The notes: generated by a model from the letters alone, not told the origin. DNA of 64,000 nucleotides from Pedobacter sp. BS3 (GCF_008274585.1 NZ_VTRT01000001.1:496001-560000); one strand, 5' to 3'; numbered from the stretch's first letter, positions 24,396-33,701 are shown. Translations and numbers: made by a program.

Positions 24396-25446
24396 TGCTC
24401 CTTTTTTCGATGAGTATAAGCAATGCTTTGCAAAATCGCTCGACACCGGGTGGTTCATACTCGGCAACCAGGTAAAATCATTTGAGGAAGAATTTGCCGC
24501 GTACTGCGGGATAAATCATTGTGCCGGGGTGGCATCAGGCCTGGATGCCTTAATACTTGCATTGAAGGTTTTCAACTTTCCCACTGGAAGCGAAGTTATT
24601 GTACCTTCGAATACATACATCGCCTCTATATTGGCTATCTATCATAGCGGATTAGTTCCTGTGCTGGCAGAACCTGATATCCACACTTACAATATCGATC
24701 CGGCAAAAATTGAGGAATGTATTACTCTCAAAACAAAAGCCATCCTGGTGGTACACCTGTATGGCAAAGCCTGCAATATGGAGGCAATACTAACAATTGC
24801 CGACAGGTATGACCTAAAGGTTGTTGAAGATTGCGCTCAATCGCATGGGGCTATGTTTAAGGGAAAGAAAACAGGAACATTTGGCGACTTTGGGGCTTTC
24901 AGCTTTTACCCGACAAAGAATCTCGGGGCGTTAGGTGACGGGGGCGCTCTTACCGGCAATAATTCTTCGCTGATGGCAATGGTTCGGGCGCTTCGCAATT
25001 ACGGTTCAACGGAAAAATATATCAATGAATATATCGGCATCAATTCAAGATTAGATGAAATTCAGGCAGGTTTTCTTTCCATAAAGCTCAAAAAGCTTGA
25101 CCTCATAAACCATCATAAAAGGAAGCTGGCAGCGCTTTACCAGGAGCACCTGAAAGATGATTACATCAAACCGGTTGTGCACTCCGATTATTTCGATGTT
25201 TACCATATTTACGCTATCAGGCATCCCCGCAGGCAGGAAATAAGGGAATATCTTTCAAAGAACGGCGTTATAACCGAAATTCATTATCCTGTGCCGCCTC
25301 ATCACCAGAAGGCCCTGAAAGATCATCTGAAGGGGCATTTCCCGATATCGGAGGAAATACACCGCACTACTCTGAGCCTTCCTGTTTCATTTTGCCATAC
25401 GGAAAGCCAGATTGAGCGGGTTATAGAACTATTAAATGCGTTTTAA
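24352..25446 (+). CDS. DegT/DnrJ/EryC1 family sugar aminotransferase (FdtB/QdtB-like)
   Basis: This 364-residue PLP enzyme would transaminate the 3-keto sugar made by the preceding isomerase to a dTDP-3-amino-3,6-dideoxyhexose. PLP-binding Lys189 is in [40 protein letters not shown] and [10 protein letters not shown] are the other family blocks. The start overlaps the previous gene by 44 bases. An N-acetyltransferase (FdtC/QdtC) that would finish the pathway, and the dTDP-glucose genes rmlA and rmlB, are not in the window. Confidence 0.88.
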   Translation: MTPIPIEYENLHLLNAPFFDEYKQCFAKSLDTGWFILGNQVKSFEEEFAAYCGINHCAGVASGLDALILALKVFNFPTGSEVIVPSNTYIASILAIYHSGLVPVLAEPDIHTYNIDPAKIEECITLKTKAILVVHLYGKACNMEAILTIADRYDLKVVEDCAQSHGAMFKGKKTGTFGDFGAFSFYPTKNLGALGDGGALTGNNSSLMAMVRALRNYGSTEKYINEYIGINSRLDEIQAGFLSIKLKKLDLINHHKRKLAALYQEHLKDDYIKPVVHSDYFDVYHIYAIRHPRRQEIREYLSKNGVITEIHYPVPPHHQKALKDHLKGHFPISEEIHRTTLSLPVSFCHTESQIERVIELLNAF

Positions 25447-25457
25447 CCAAATAAGAG

Positions 25458-25516
25458 TAGCTTTGTATATAGGACTTTATTCGCTTTTGTTGTCATATTA
25501 TTAAATTAAAATATGA
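25458..25516 (+). promoter_or_regulatory. Promoter and inverted repeat before the CHRD/ECF operon
   Basis: TAGCTTTG (25458-25465) is a perfect -7 box. Downstream, TCATATT (25493-25499) and AATATGA (25510-25516) form an inverted repeat with a 10-nt spacer in the leader, a possible operator. Confidence 0.5.
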
Positions 25517-25559
25517 TATAAAGCAGATAAACATTCATTTCGCAGAAAAAGTAAAGAAA

Positions 25560-26030
25560 TTGAAGAACGCAAGAGGCTTATATCTGGTTATTTTGTTGGT
25601 TGCCATAATAATGACGTCTTGTTTAAAGGAAGAATTATCTACCCGCGATGCCAGGTTAAAAGCGCCAGTGAGGTCATATTCCGTTACGGCAAGGATAGAT
25701 AATAAGGAAGCTAATAATGATTCGGAGGCAAAGGGTATGCTAAAGGGCGCCTATGATGAAAGTACAATGGTTTTTACTTACACCCTGAGTTTCGAGGGAG
25801 TAACCCCCCGGGCTATTTTGTTTAAACGAGGGGCAAGAGGATCGGCCGGAACCTTACTCTGGAAAGTTCCGGAAAACGATGGAGGAAAATACAAATCGCC
25901 GGTAAAAGGGAGCACGGTTCTATCGGCTTTGCAGGAAAGAGACTTGTTAAAAGGAGCCTGGTTTATTACCATCGACTCTGAATCACGATCACCCGAAATC
26001 AGGGGTATCATTACCCTCAAGCAAAAATAA
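25560..26030 (+). CDS. CHRD-domain lipoprotein
   Basis: This 156-residue lipoprotein starts with TTG and has the signal LVILLVAIIMTSC (lipid Cys21). Residues about 38-155 look like a CHRD domain, with the typical core YSVTARIDNKEANNDSEAKG...FTYTLSFEGVTPRAILFKRG and a final ...ITLKQ strand. CHRD domains occur in secreted bacterial proteins and in chordin; their role in bacteria is unknown. It is the first gene before an ECF sigma factor, FecR and a TonB receptor, and it may be part of that unit. The gap to the sigma factor is only 26 bases. Confidence 0.75.
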   Translation: MKNARGLYLVILLVAIIMTSCLKEELSTRDARLKAPVRSYSVTARIDNKEANNDSEAKGMLKGAYDESTMVFTYTLSFEGVTPRAILFKRGARGSAGTLLWKVPENDGGKYKSPVKGSTVLSALQERDLLKGAWFITIDSESRSPEIRGIITLKQK

Positions 26031-26056
26031 AAAAGGTTGTTTTATCTTATCAGAGC

Positions 26057-26665
26057 ATGACTGACAAACATAATCAACCTGAAAAAGACAGGGATATTAT
26101 AGAAGCTATCAGGCTGAGAGATAGAAAGGTATTTGAAACGCTTTATAAAACATATTATACAGGACTTTATACGTTATCATACCGTTACGTGGGACAGCAT
26201 GAAATAGCTGAAGAAATGGTAAATGATGTGTTCATTTCCATCTGGCACAAGGCTGATCACATACAGATCGAATCATCCATGAAAAATTATCTCATACGTT
26301 CTGTCATCAATACCTCCTTAAATTACATAAAGAAGGAAAAGGGCAGTACTAAAAAGCAAGAGAAGTACGGTCTGGATAATTCTGAAACAGAAGAGTTAAC
26401 AGACAGCAGATATGAAGAACAGGAGAACCTGCTGTTACGGTTAGAGAAAGCCCTGGAGCTTTTACCGCCACAATGCAAAAAAGTAATGATGATGAGCCGC
26501 TTTGAAAAAATGAAACAGCAGGAGATAGCCGACAGCCTAAACATTTCAATCAAAACAGTAAAAAATCATTTAACGTATGGATTTGCCAGACTTCGCCAGG
26601 TTTTGGCTGTTGGAACGGCGCTTTTAATAATCATAATTTCAGCAGCAATAGCTGTTTTAAAATAG
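26057..26665 (+). CDS. ECF-type RNA polymerase sigma factor
   Basis: This 202-residue sigma factor has region 2 (about 28-95, VFETLYKTYYTGLYTLSYRY and VNDVFISIWHKADHI) and region 4 (about 130-180, LPPQCKKVMMMSRFEKMKQQ and IKTVKNHLTYGFARLRQ). It belongs to the Bacteroidota ECF group paired with FecR-type anti-sigma factors. It carries an unusual hydrophobic tail, VGTALLIIIISAAIAVL, which may tether it to the inner membrane. FecR follows after six bases. It likely turns on the receptor operon when the TonB receptor senses its ligand. Confidence 0.92.
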   Translation: MTDKHNQPEKDRDIIEAIRLRDRKVFETLYKTYYTGLYTLSYRYVGQHEIAEEMVNDVFISIWHKADHIQIESSMKNYLIRSVINTSLNYIKKEKGSTKKQEKYGLDNSETEELTDSRYEEQENLLLRLEKALELLPPQCKKVMMMSRFEKMKQQEIADSLNISIKTVKNHLTYGFARLRQVLAVGTALLIIIISAAIAVLK

Positions 26666-26671
26666 GAAATA

Positions 26672-27655
26672 ATGGGAGAGTTAAATCATAATGAGGAAGA
26701 GCTTATAACCCGCATCATTGATGACCTGGAAGGCAACCTCAGTCCTGATGAGAAGCTGGAGTTAAAACATTGGCGTGACGCCAGTCCCCGGAATGAAGAA
26801 ACCTGGCAGGAATATGATCGCATCTATAAGGAGATGGATATACTGGCAATACGTCAAAAGGCAAATGCTGACACGGCATGGGCCTCTTTTGAAAAAAGGC
26901 TGCTGCTGGTGCATGAGAGCAAAGTGACAAAGCTGGCCGGTACGACAAAATGGTGGGTCGGTATTGCTGCATCATTACTCTTAGTTTTGGGATATTATTT
27001 TTATAATCAAGGCAACGGCAATATCACCATTTCAACAGCAAGTAATGAGCATAAGGAAATAGTATTACCGGATGGCTCTGTGGCGGCGCTTAACCAGAAT
27101 ACATCTATACAATATAACGGTACCAGCTATAAAAGAGCAAGAGATTTGAACCTTATGTATGGTGAAGCATTTTTTAATGTGAGGCATGATCCGGATCGGC
27201 CTTTTACCATTAATCTGGGGAAAGTAACGGCAATAGATCTGGGAACCAGTTTTAACGTGAGCCGTAACAGTAACGACGTAAACCTGATTGTGCAAACCGG
27301 AAAAGTGGCGTTAAAACACGCTTTAGATAAGCGCCAGCTTATACTGGAACCGGGAATGCAGGGTACTTTTATAGCGGCTGAAAACAAGCTCTCTGATACT
27401 CCCAACGTAAATATTAACTATAAATCGTGGCTGGATAAGAAGCTGGTATTTGTCAATTCGCCATTACCTTACGTTGTAAAGCAGCTCGAAAATACCTATC
27501 ATGCAAAACTCACGCTGAAAGGCGATGCCTTAAAGAACAGAAGGCTCACGGCACATTTACATTATCAAACCATCGACAGCGCCCTGGTTATTGTCTCGGC
27601 ATCTTTAGGCTGCAATTTTAAAAAAGTTAGCGGGCGTTATATACTAATGGAATAA
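26672..27655 (+). CDS. FecR family anti-sigma factor
   Basis: This 327-residue protein has a cytoplasmic N-terminal part (about 1-90) that would hold the sigma factor, one membrane helix (about 94-110, WWVGIAASLLLVLGYYF) and a periplasmic FecR domain (KEIVLPDGSVAALNQNTSI, LMYGEAFFNVRHDPDRPF, AIDLGTSFNVS) ending in a DUF4974-type domain (from about residue 255). It would relay the signal from the receptor's N-terminal STN domain across the inner membrane to the ECF factor coded just before. Confidence 0.93.
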   Translation: MGELNHNEEELITRIIDDLEGNLSPDEKLELKHWRDASPRNEETWQEYDRIYKEMDILAIRQKANADTAWASFEKRLLLVHESKVTKLAGTTKWWVGIAASLLLVLGYYFYNQGNGNITISTASNEHKEIVLPDGSVAALNQNTSIQYNGTSYKRARDLNLMYGEAFFNVRHDPDRPFTINLGKVTAIDLGTSFNVSRNSNDVNLIVQTGKVALKHALDKRQLILEPGMQGTFIAAENKLSDTPNVNINYKSWLDKKLVFVNSPLPYVVKQLENTYHAKLTLKGDALKNRRLTAHLHYQTIDSALVIVSASLGCNFKKVSGRYILME

Positions 27656-27747
27656 ATGAGGGAACAAATGCGCCCGGAGGTATTGCGTTATTGAATAATA
27701 AACAATAATATCGCTTTTTGATAAACGCTCCGGCAGCATTGAAAGGC

Positions 27748-30288
27748 ATGTTCAGGATACTCTTACTGTTTTCTTTCCTGTTAATTATCCAGCAGTTCCG
27801 TCCCGTACATGCCCAGGAACCTCCTGTCCTGTCGCAGCCCCTTACTATTCGCTTTCAGAACGATTCTTTAAGCAGGGTCATGCTCAGGTTACAGTCAAGG
27901 ACTAAAGTCCCTTTTGCTTTTGATCCCGCTATCTTTATGGGATTGAAGCCTGTTAACCAGGTCTTCGTGGCCGTTCCCCTGGAAGACATCCTGAAAAATG
28001 TACTTTTTGGCACCGGTCTGGGTTATGAGATTTATGGTAACCAGGTTGTCATCAAGAAAAAGATCAACGCCGTTACCATTGATGGGCATTTAAGAGATAA
28101 AAGCTCGGGCGAAGAGCTGATAGGAGCAAATATTTTTGTCCCGCAGCTCAACACCGGGGTGATAACCAACCAATATGGATTTTACTCACTTACATTACCC
28201 GAAGGCGATTATGTGATTCATATTTCGCACATTGGATACCAGACAGAAACCAGAACGGTTCACCTGGATAAAGCACAGACGCTTGAGATCGGGTTAACGC
28301 AAAAAACCAATGACCTGAAAGAGATTGCCATTGATACAAAATCCCTCCTGCATCCGTTGGGGCCGAATTATGAAACCAATCTTCTGCCCGATAATATTAA
28401 AGAGCTGCCCTACTATGCAGGCGAGGAAGATGTGATCAAAGCGTTGCAGATGCAGCACGGTATTAAGGCTATGACCGAGGGAAGCTCAGGCTTATTTATC
28501 CGCGGAGGCAACATGGATCAGAACCTGATCATGCTGGACGAAGCAATGATCTATAACCCTTCTCATTTATTCGGGCTGGTATCTATATTTAACCCTGATG
28601 CGATGAAGAACGTGCAGGTTTACCGCGACTATATGCCCGCGGCTTTTGGCGGACGGCTGTCGTCTGTAATAGATAACCGGATGGCCGAAGGAAATAATAA
28701 GGAATTTCATGTAAAGGGAGGGGTGAGCCTCCTATCCGCCCGCCTTGCAGTAGAAGGGCCAACTGTAAAAGAAAAGGGTTCATTTTTGGTTAGCTTCCGC
28801 AGAAGCCTGCTCGACCTGTTTGATTACAGGTTCCGGCTTGCCAATCATCAGTCTACTTACTACGATTTTAACTTTAAGACCAATTACCAGGTAAATAATC
28901 GTAATCGCATACTGTATTCCTTCTATTTTGGCGATGATTATTTAAATTCCAAAAATTCGTACTCCAATAAATGGGGAAATTTGGCCTCTACCCTACGCTG
29001 GAACCATATTTTCAGCTCACGCCTTTTTTTGAATGTTTCTGCCATTTATAGTAATTACATTAATTTACTGGATGTAAATGCCGATACGCTTTCAGAAAAA
29101 TATCAGTGGAAAACTGGAGTTAAAGACATCGGGCTGAAAGGCGATTTCTCCTATTATCAAAGTAGGTTCAACAACATCAAATTTGGCCTCGCCGGAACCT
29201 GGCACCGTTTTATTCCCGGCGAAGCAACCAATGCCTTTCCCGGCGAATTTAATATTTCAAGAGACCAATCATTTGACTATGCGGCTTATATCAGCCAGCA
29301 ATTAACCATAAGAAATGTGCTGGAACTGAATTATGGGATAAGGGCAACACTTTTCAGGACAACAGAAGACCTGGATGATGTTTTTGACGGACAGGGTAAT
29401 AAACTAAATGCCAAGGATATCAGTCAGTATGTCGGGTTAGAGCCCCGCATAAACGTTGCCTGGCTATTTCCACAGGGACGGGCACATCTTACCTATAATC
29501 ACAACAGGCAATTTATACAGCTGATACAGAGTACGGAACTTGCTTTTTCATCGCTCGAAACCTGGCTGCCTTCATCCTCGTTATTAAAGCCTCAGCGGTC
29601 AGATCACTGGTCTGCCGGCTTTGAATACCGGCCGGCAGAAGGGTATAGCGGTTCTGTAGATTTCTATTACAAAAGAATGTACAACCAGCAGGAACTGGGT
29701 GAGCACGTACAGATTATTCAGAATCCTTCGGTAAGGCAGGCTTTGCTGAAAGGCGTGTCCGACGCTTATGGCATGGAGTTTAATTTTAAAAAGAATCTTG
29801 GACGCTTTACAGGCGATCTTTCCTATGTTTATTCAAGGGCGTTCCGTAAGATAATGCAAATTAACGAGGGAAAGCGTTTTGCAGCTAATTTCGATATTCC
29901 ACATGAGGTAAAGCTCCAGGTAGAATATAAAGCTACCGATAGGATTGCGCTCGGCTCTTTTTACACCTATGCTACCGGAAGACCCTTAACGCTGCCTGTA
30001 GGATATTATTGGCACGATAATGTGCAGGTTCCCATTTTCGAAGGAAGAAATACATCGCGATATCCTGATTTTTACAGGCTTGATCTGTCGGCACGATATT
30101 TTACCGGTTCTCCTGACAAATCGAAAAAAACATTCAGCAGCGTTGTTTCGGTTGGCGTATATAATGTGTTCAATCGTAAAAACCCGCTGTTTTATCGTCT
30201 CCGGCAGATGAACAGCACAGCAGATATCCCGCAGATAGAATATGCTTCGGGTATTTTACCCTGGATCTCCTATAACTTCAGAATATGA
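27748..30288 (+). CDS. TonB-dependent receptor with STN signalling domain
   Basis: This outer-membrane protein of about 846 residues starts with a signal peptide (MFRILLLFSFLLIIQQFRPV, cut after HAQ). The order is: STN domain (about 30-100, LTIRFQNDSLSRVMLRLQSR), a carboxypeptidase-regulatory-like domain (about 105-190, IDGHLRDKSSGEELIGANIF), a plug (GSSGLFIRGGNMDQNLIMLD) and a beta-barrel ending ILPWISYNFRI. The STN domain fits signalling to FecR and the ECF factor upstream. I chose the ATG at 27748, where the signal peptide begins; a TTG at 27718 is possible. It is not a SusC-type receptor; its substrate is unknown. It overlaps the DUF4249 gene by four bases. Confidence 0.88.
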   Translation: MFRILLLFSFLLIIQQFRPVHAQEPPVLSQPLTIRFQNDSLSRVMLRLQSRTKVPFAFDPAIFMGLKPVNQVFVAVPLEDILKNVLFGTGLGYEIYGNQVVIKKKINAVTIDGHLRDKSSGEELIGANIFVPQLNTGVITNQYGFYSLTLPEGDYVIHISHIGYQTETRTVHLDKAQTLEIGLTQKTNDLKEIAIDTKSLLHPLGPNYETNLLPDNIKELPYYAGEEDVIKALQMQHGIKAMTEGSSGLFIRGGNMDQNLIMLDEAMIYNPSHLFGLVSIFNPDAMKNVQVYRDYMPAAFGGRLSSVIDNRMAEGNNKEFHVKGGVSLLSARLAVEGPTVKEKGSFLVSFRRSLLDLFDYRFRLANHQSTYYDFNFKTNYQVNNRNRILYSFYFGDDYLNSKNSYSNKWGNLASTLRWNHIFSSRLFLNVSAIYSNYINLLDVNADTLSEKYQWKTGVKDIGLKGDFSYYQSRFNNIKFGLAGTWHRFIPGEATNAFPGEFNISRDQSFDYAAYISQQLTIRNVLELNYGIRATLFRTTEDLDDVFDGQGNKLNAKDISQYVGLEPRINVAWLFPQGRAHLTYNHNRQFIQLIQSTELAFSSLETWLPSSSLLKPQRSDHWSAGFEYRPAEGYSGSVDFYYKRMYNQQELGEHVQIIQNPSVRQALLKGVSDAYGMEFNFKKNLGRFTGDLSYVYSRAFRKIMQINEGKRFAANFDIPHEVKLQVEYKATDRIALGSFYTYATGRPLTLPVGYYWHDNVQVPIFEGRNTSRYPDFYRLDLSARYFTGSPDKSKKTFSSVVSVGVYNVFNRKNPLFYRLRQMNSTADIPQIEYASGILPWISYNFRI

Positions 30289-31127
30289 TGAACACTACCA
30301 GGAACATTGTGCTGCTGTTAGTATCCATGCTATTGGTAAATTGCGGGAAAGATAATCCTGAGCTTCCTTTTATGAAGTCCGAAACTATTTATGACCTGGC
30401 CGTAGAGGGAGGGATTAATACGTACCAACGGACACAATATATCCGGCTGACTAAACCGGCGCTTCACCCTGATTCTTTACCAAAACCAGTGAGCAATGCT
30501 GATGTAAAGGTAAATGACGGGAAGAATAATATCGCTTTTCACGAAACTGCAACTCGGGGAGTGTATTCAGCAGTAGTTAATAATAATACCAATTATAATA
30601 AGGTATATACCTTAACAATACGTTACAACAACCGGGAATACCTGGCAACCGATACTCTACGCCAGGTGATCAATATCAATGACGACTATCTTCCCCTGTC
30701 GGCTATTAAAATGGCTTCAGGTAATGTGTCGGGGATCATTCCGAAACACACTTTCGGATACCTGTATTCATCAAAATGGCTTATAGCCTACAGGGGCATT
30801 CCTGCCTGGAATCCTGCAAAGTTTGACGAGGCGAACTACTACTCATATACGCATTCTTTGGGATCGCCAAACTCTCTTTACCCGCTTACCAACCAAAGCA
30901 GGAAGTTTGAATTGAAAGCCGACGAATTTATCACGATTTATAAATTCTCCATGACGGAGCGTTATGCCCGTTATTTGTATGCCCTTTTCCAGGAAACAGA
31001 ATGGAAAGGTATTTTTTCGGGCGTACCGGCCAAGATCAATGGAAATATTTCTGGCAATGCACAGGGATATTTTTATGTTACCGATGTTGATGTGAGAAGA
31101 TACAGGACAAGCGAACTGATACGATAA
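30285..31127 (+). CDS. DUF4249 family outer-membrane lipoprotein
   Basis: This 280-residue lipoprotein has the signal NIVLLLVSMLLVNC (lipid Cys20) and the DUF4249 pattern: LAVEGGINTYQRTQYIRLTK with a Pro-rich SNADVKVNDG stretch, then a C-terminal block ending near the strand VTDVDVRRYRTSELI. DUF4249 proteins are commonly coded right after TonB receptors of this kind and may be their surface partner, as SusD is for SusC (inference). The gene overlaps the receptor by the ATGA junction. A REP-like element follows 25 bases after its stop. Confidence 0.85.
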   Translation: MMNTTRNIVLLLVSMLLVNCGKDNPELPFMKSETIYDLAVEGGINTYQRTQYIRLTKPALHPDSLPKPVSNADVKVNDGKNNIAFHETATRGVYSAVVNNNTNYNKVYTLTIRYNNREYLATDTLRQVININDDYLPLSAIKMASGNVSGIIPKHTFGYLYSSKWLIAYRGIPAWNPAKFDEANYYSYTHSLGSPNSLYPLTNQSRKFELKADEFITIYKFSMTERYARYLYALFQETEWKGIFSGVPAKINGNISGNAQGYFYVTDVDVRRYRTSELIR

Positions 31128-31152
31128 TAAAGTATCTGATCCTTTAATGAGA

Positions 31153-31199
31153 TCGTCAGCGTTTGTAATGCGGATGTACGAGTATTGCGATTGTATCGC
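31153..31199. repeat. REP-like double-hairpin element, copy 3
   Basis: The sequence keeps the layout of copies 1 and 2 (GCGATTGTATCGC at 31187-31199), but the first hairpin has decayed (CAGCGTTTGTAATGCGG). It lies just after the DUF4249 gene. Confidence 0.6.
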
Positions 31200-31304
31200 A
31201 GGCCAATATCATACTTGCTTAAGTTTAAGTATCGATAACTGTGCGACTTGGCTGATTAACCAGATTATAAATCCCGTCGAGCTAAAGATTATGGACTGTT
31301 GGAT

Positions 31305-31533
31305 TTATGATTCGGTTGATAAGCGCCGGCGGTAATAGCTGTATGAGCCTGCCCAGAGTAAAAATGGAAGAAGCATGAACGCAATTTGCGGCATCCATCC
31401 ATCGGTGGCTATTTGTGAATAAGTTGCTCCTACTAAATCGAAGAAAAATCCGGCGCACGCCCATTCCTTTACACGTGGATAACCCGGTAATTACACCTAA
31501 AAACTTTAAGAATTCCAATAAATATGGTGAAAT
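31305..31533 (-). pseudogene. DoxX-like membrane protein, truncated and frameshifted
   Basis: On the minus strand, about 31533-31478 translates as ISPYLLEFLKFLGVI and, after a frame change near 31480, PGYPRVKEWACAGFFFDL and then FMLLPFLLWAGSYSYYRRRL, ending at TAA (31307-31305). The two parts line up as the C-terminal two thirds of a DoxX-like protein (typically GVI-LLLPG-PR-KEWAYAGFFFDL). A few codons and the frame are lost at the join, and the front of the gene is missing where a hairpin repeat begins (about 31534-31560). Confidence 0.6.
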
Positions 31534-31655
31534 CGCCCGATTGAGCGAAGCTCCGGCTTCGTTCTGTAACTTTAAAGCCTGTAGCTTTATCAGGTAAATA
31601 AGGAAGTTATCTAAAAAGCCAGAATGAGCTCAACTCTATAAGGCTCCGGTTTACA

Positions 31656-31761
31656 AAAAAGAGGGTGTCTAAAAAGCCTACTTCTTCGTCACCCTGAACT
31701 CGATTCATCCCGAAACTTCGCATTCGCGTCAAGATAAGGGCTTTTTAGACACCCTCTTTTT
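31656..31761. repeat. Inverted-repeat (MITE-like) element with 23-bp ends
   Basis: AAAAAGAGGGTGTCTAAAAA continuing to GCC (31656-31678) is the exact reverse complement of 31739-31761. The 60-bp middle contains TCACCCTGAACTCGATTCAT and has no coding frame. A partial copy of the end (TCTAAAAAGCC) lies at 31609-31619. The ends look like transposon terminal repeats, so it may be a non-autonomous element; it could also act as a terminator for gldJ. Confidence 0.6.
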
Positions 31762-31798
31762 GAATAGTCAATTTGAGCACAACAGTGCTGAAACTAAT

Positions 31799-33475
31799 TT
31801 ATCGAATCTTTTTAGGTGCTTTTGATGGTGGCTGCGTAAAGTGAGGTTTTCCCTTAGAGGAAATTTCTGCTGCACCCACCATGCTCATGGCACATCTGAA
31901 ACCAACTTCGGCACTGCTTTCATCCTGCTGCATAAAACGGCGGGTAGCAGGGTTAAGCCAGTAAGCCCGGTCATTCCATGAACCGCCCTTATATACTTTT
32001 GAACGGTCGTTAACCAGAGTTGTTGTACCATATAAAGCCTGGTTTACGGTATCTAATTCACCTCTGAAGTCGGGATTATACGGTTTACCAGCAATGGCTG
32101 AACCAGGAGCAGTGCCGGCATTTGCTGCATTTGCTGTTGCCGCGGTATCAGCCAATTCTTCCCACTTCTGTTTTCTGCCTGATTTTGCAGGGTCTTTTAT
32201 CGGGCGACCGTATTTATCTTTGGCATAAATGCCCTTGTCTTTATCAGCTAAACGCTTGTTTACATAAACGTTTCCGCGGAACGGGCTGAAATCTTCAAAA
32301 TCTTCAAAGCTTAGCTTACGATAAGTGTCAGCCACCCATTCGTTTACATTGCCGGCCATGTTATACAGTCCGAAATCGTTAGGCATATAGCTCTTTACCG
32401 GGGCTGTAATGTCGGCTTTATCATTCAAATAACCGCCAACGCCCATGTTATCACCGGCTCCGCGTTTAAAGTTGGCCATAATTAATCCCTGGGTTTTCTT
32501 TTTAGATGAACGTACACCTAATCCATTCCAGGGGTAGATCTTGTAATCAGATATGTTTTCGTATTCTGTATTGCCGATCAGTCCTAAAGCGGCATATTCC
32601 CACTCTGCCTCAGAAGGTAAACGGTATGGTTGTTTTAAAACACCATCTTCAAAACGTACGGGACGGGTTGGCGCTTTGCCTTTAGTTGCCGTTGCTGCCG
32701 GATTTAAATCTTTAGGCATTTTTTTACCATCGATACCTTCACCACGATACTGACCATTTAAATAAATATCGGTGTTGAACGGTTTGATACTGTCATTTTG
32801 TGCCGAGACAGCACTGTTGGCGTTTCCTGTGCCGCCATTTTGTGCCGGGGCAGCAGCCGCACCGTTTGATTTTCCTTTGCCTGTTGCCAGGCTTTTATAA
32901 TCCAATAGGGCTCCACGTTCACGCAAAATCTGCTCGTTCACACGGTCTGTGCGCCATTCGCAATAAGCGTTTGCCTGTTCCCAGGTTACACCAACTACCG
33001 GGTAATCCTGAAAAGCCGGGTGCCTGAGGTAATTGGTTACATAAGGATCGTTGTATGATAACGGCCTGCGCCAAACCAGTGTATCGGGCAATGCATTGTA
33101 ATAATATTCCCTGTCATCGGGAAAATTACGCCGTATCCAGTACAAATATTCCAGCCAGTCAACATTGGCCACTTCAGTTTCGTCCATGTAGAACGACGGA
33201 ACGGTCACCCTTCTTCTGGATGCATCATATTCATAGGCAAGATCCTGTGCAAGGCTTCCGCCCATCACAAAGGAACCGCCCTCAATGGCTACCAGGCCGG
33301 GGCCGGGGCCGGGCTTAACCTTTGGAGCCACCTGAAACCCGCCATTATATTTGTCATTATATTTCCAGCCGGTCTTTGAGGAAGCTGAGCTTCCTTTTTT
33401 CTTGCTTGAACACGACGAACCAACAATGCTCAGGATAACCAGGCATGATACGTACAAAGCAGCTACTCTCTTCAT
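31799..33475 (-). CDS. gldJ: Gliding motility / type IX secretion lipoprotein GldJ
   Basis: This protein of about 558 residues is a lipoprotein (MKRVAALYVSCLVILSIVGS before lipid Cys22) with a formylglycine-generating-enzyme-like fold, as in GldJ and GldK. Visible blocks are LVAIEGGSFVMGG, VTVPSFYMDETEVANVDWLE, GVTWEQANAYCEWRTDRVN, RLPSEAEWEYAALGL, AGNVNEWVADTYRKL and VYKGGSWNDRAYWL...VGFRCAMSM. GldJ is needed for type IX secretion and, in gliding species, motility. The start is placed at 33475, where the lipoprotein signal begins, not at the ATG 15 codons upstream. It diverges from porV; porU, which often lies between them, is absent. Confidence 0.92.
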   Translation of the reverse strand: MKRVAALYVSCLVILSIVGSSCSSKKKGSSASSKTGWKYNDKYNGGFQVAPKVKPGPGPGLVAIEGGSFVMGGSLAQDLAYEYDASRRRVTVPSFYMDETEVANVDWLEYLYWIRRNFPDDREYYYNALPDTLVWRRPLSYNDPYVTNYLRHPAFQDYPVVGVTWEQANAYCEWRTDRVNEQILRERGALLDYKSLATGKGKSNGAAAAPAQNGGTGNANSAVSAQNDSIKPFNTDIYLNGQYRGEGIDGKKMPKDLNPAATATKGKAPTRPVRFEDGVLKQPYRLPSEAEWEYAALGLIGNTEYENISDYKIYPWNGLGVRSSKKKTQGLIMANFKRGAGDNMGVGGYLNDKADITAPVKSYMPNDFGLYNMAGNVNEWVADTYRKLSFEDFEDFSPFRGNVYVNKRLADKDKGIYAKDKYGRPIKDPAKSGRKQKWEELADTAATANAANAGTAPGSAIAGKPYNPDFRGELDTVNQALYGTTTLVNDRSKVYKGGSWNDRAYWLNPATRRFMQQDESSAEVGFRCAMSMVGAAEISSKGKPHFTQPPSKAPKKIR

Positions 33476-33701
33476 TGTATAACAATACGTAATAAATCTC
33501 GCTAAGATACTAATTTTCATAAAAACTATAGAAAAGTAAAAATATCTGCTGTTATACGGTTTTAATCATTCTTTCGTTATGGATATTTTATTACATACCT
33601 GTTTTTTTAATATTTTCGTTTTTATACAGTTTAATGTAACTTTCGGCGGGAAACAGTTTTGAGATACTTGGAAGAGTGTTTCTTGCCAGAAAATTTAGAT
33701 T

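Noticed and set aside
31282-31518. 78-codon frame on the minus strand as an intact small protein
   Set aside because: Its first part is the DoxX fragment in frame, and the rest is the same gene read out of frame; annotated instead as a pseudogene.
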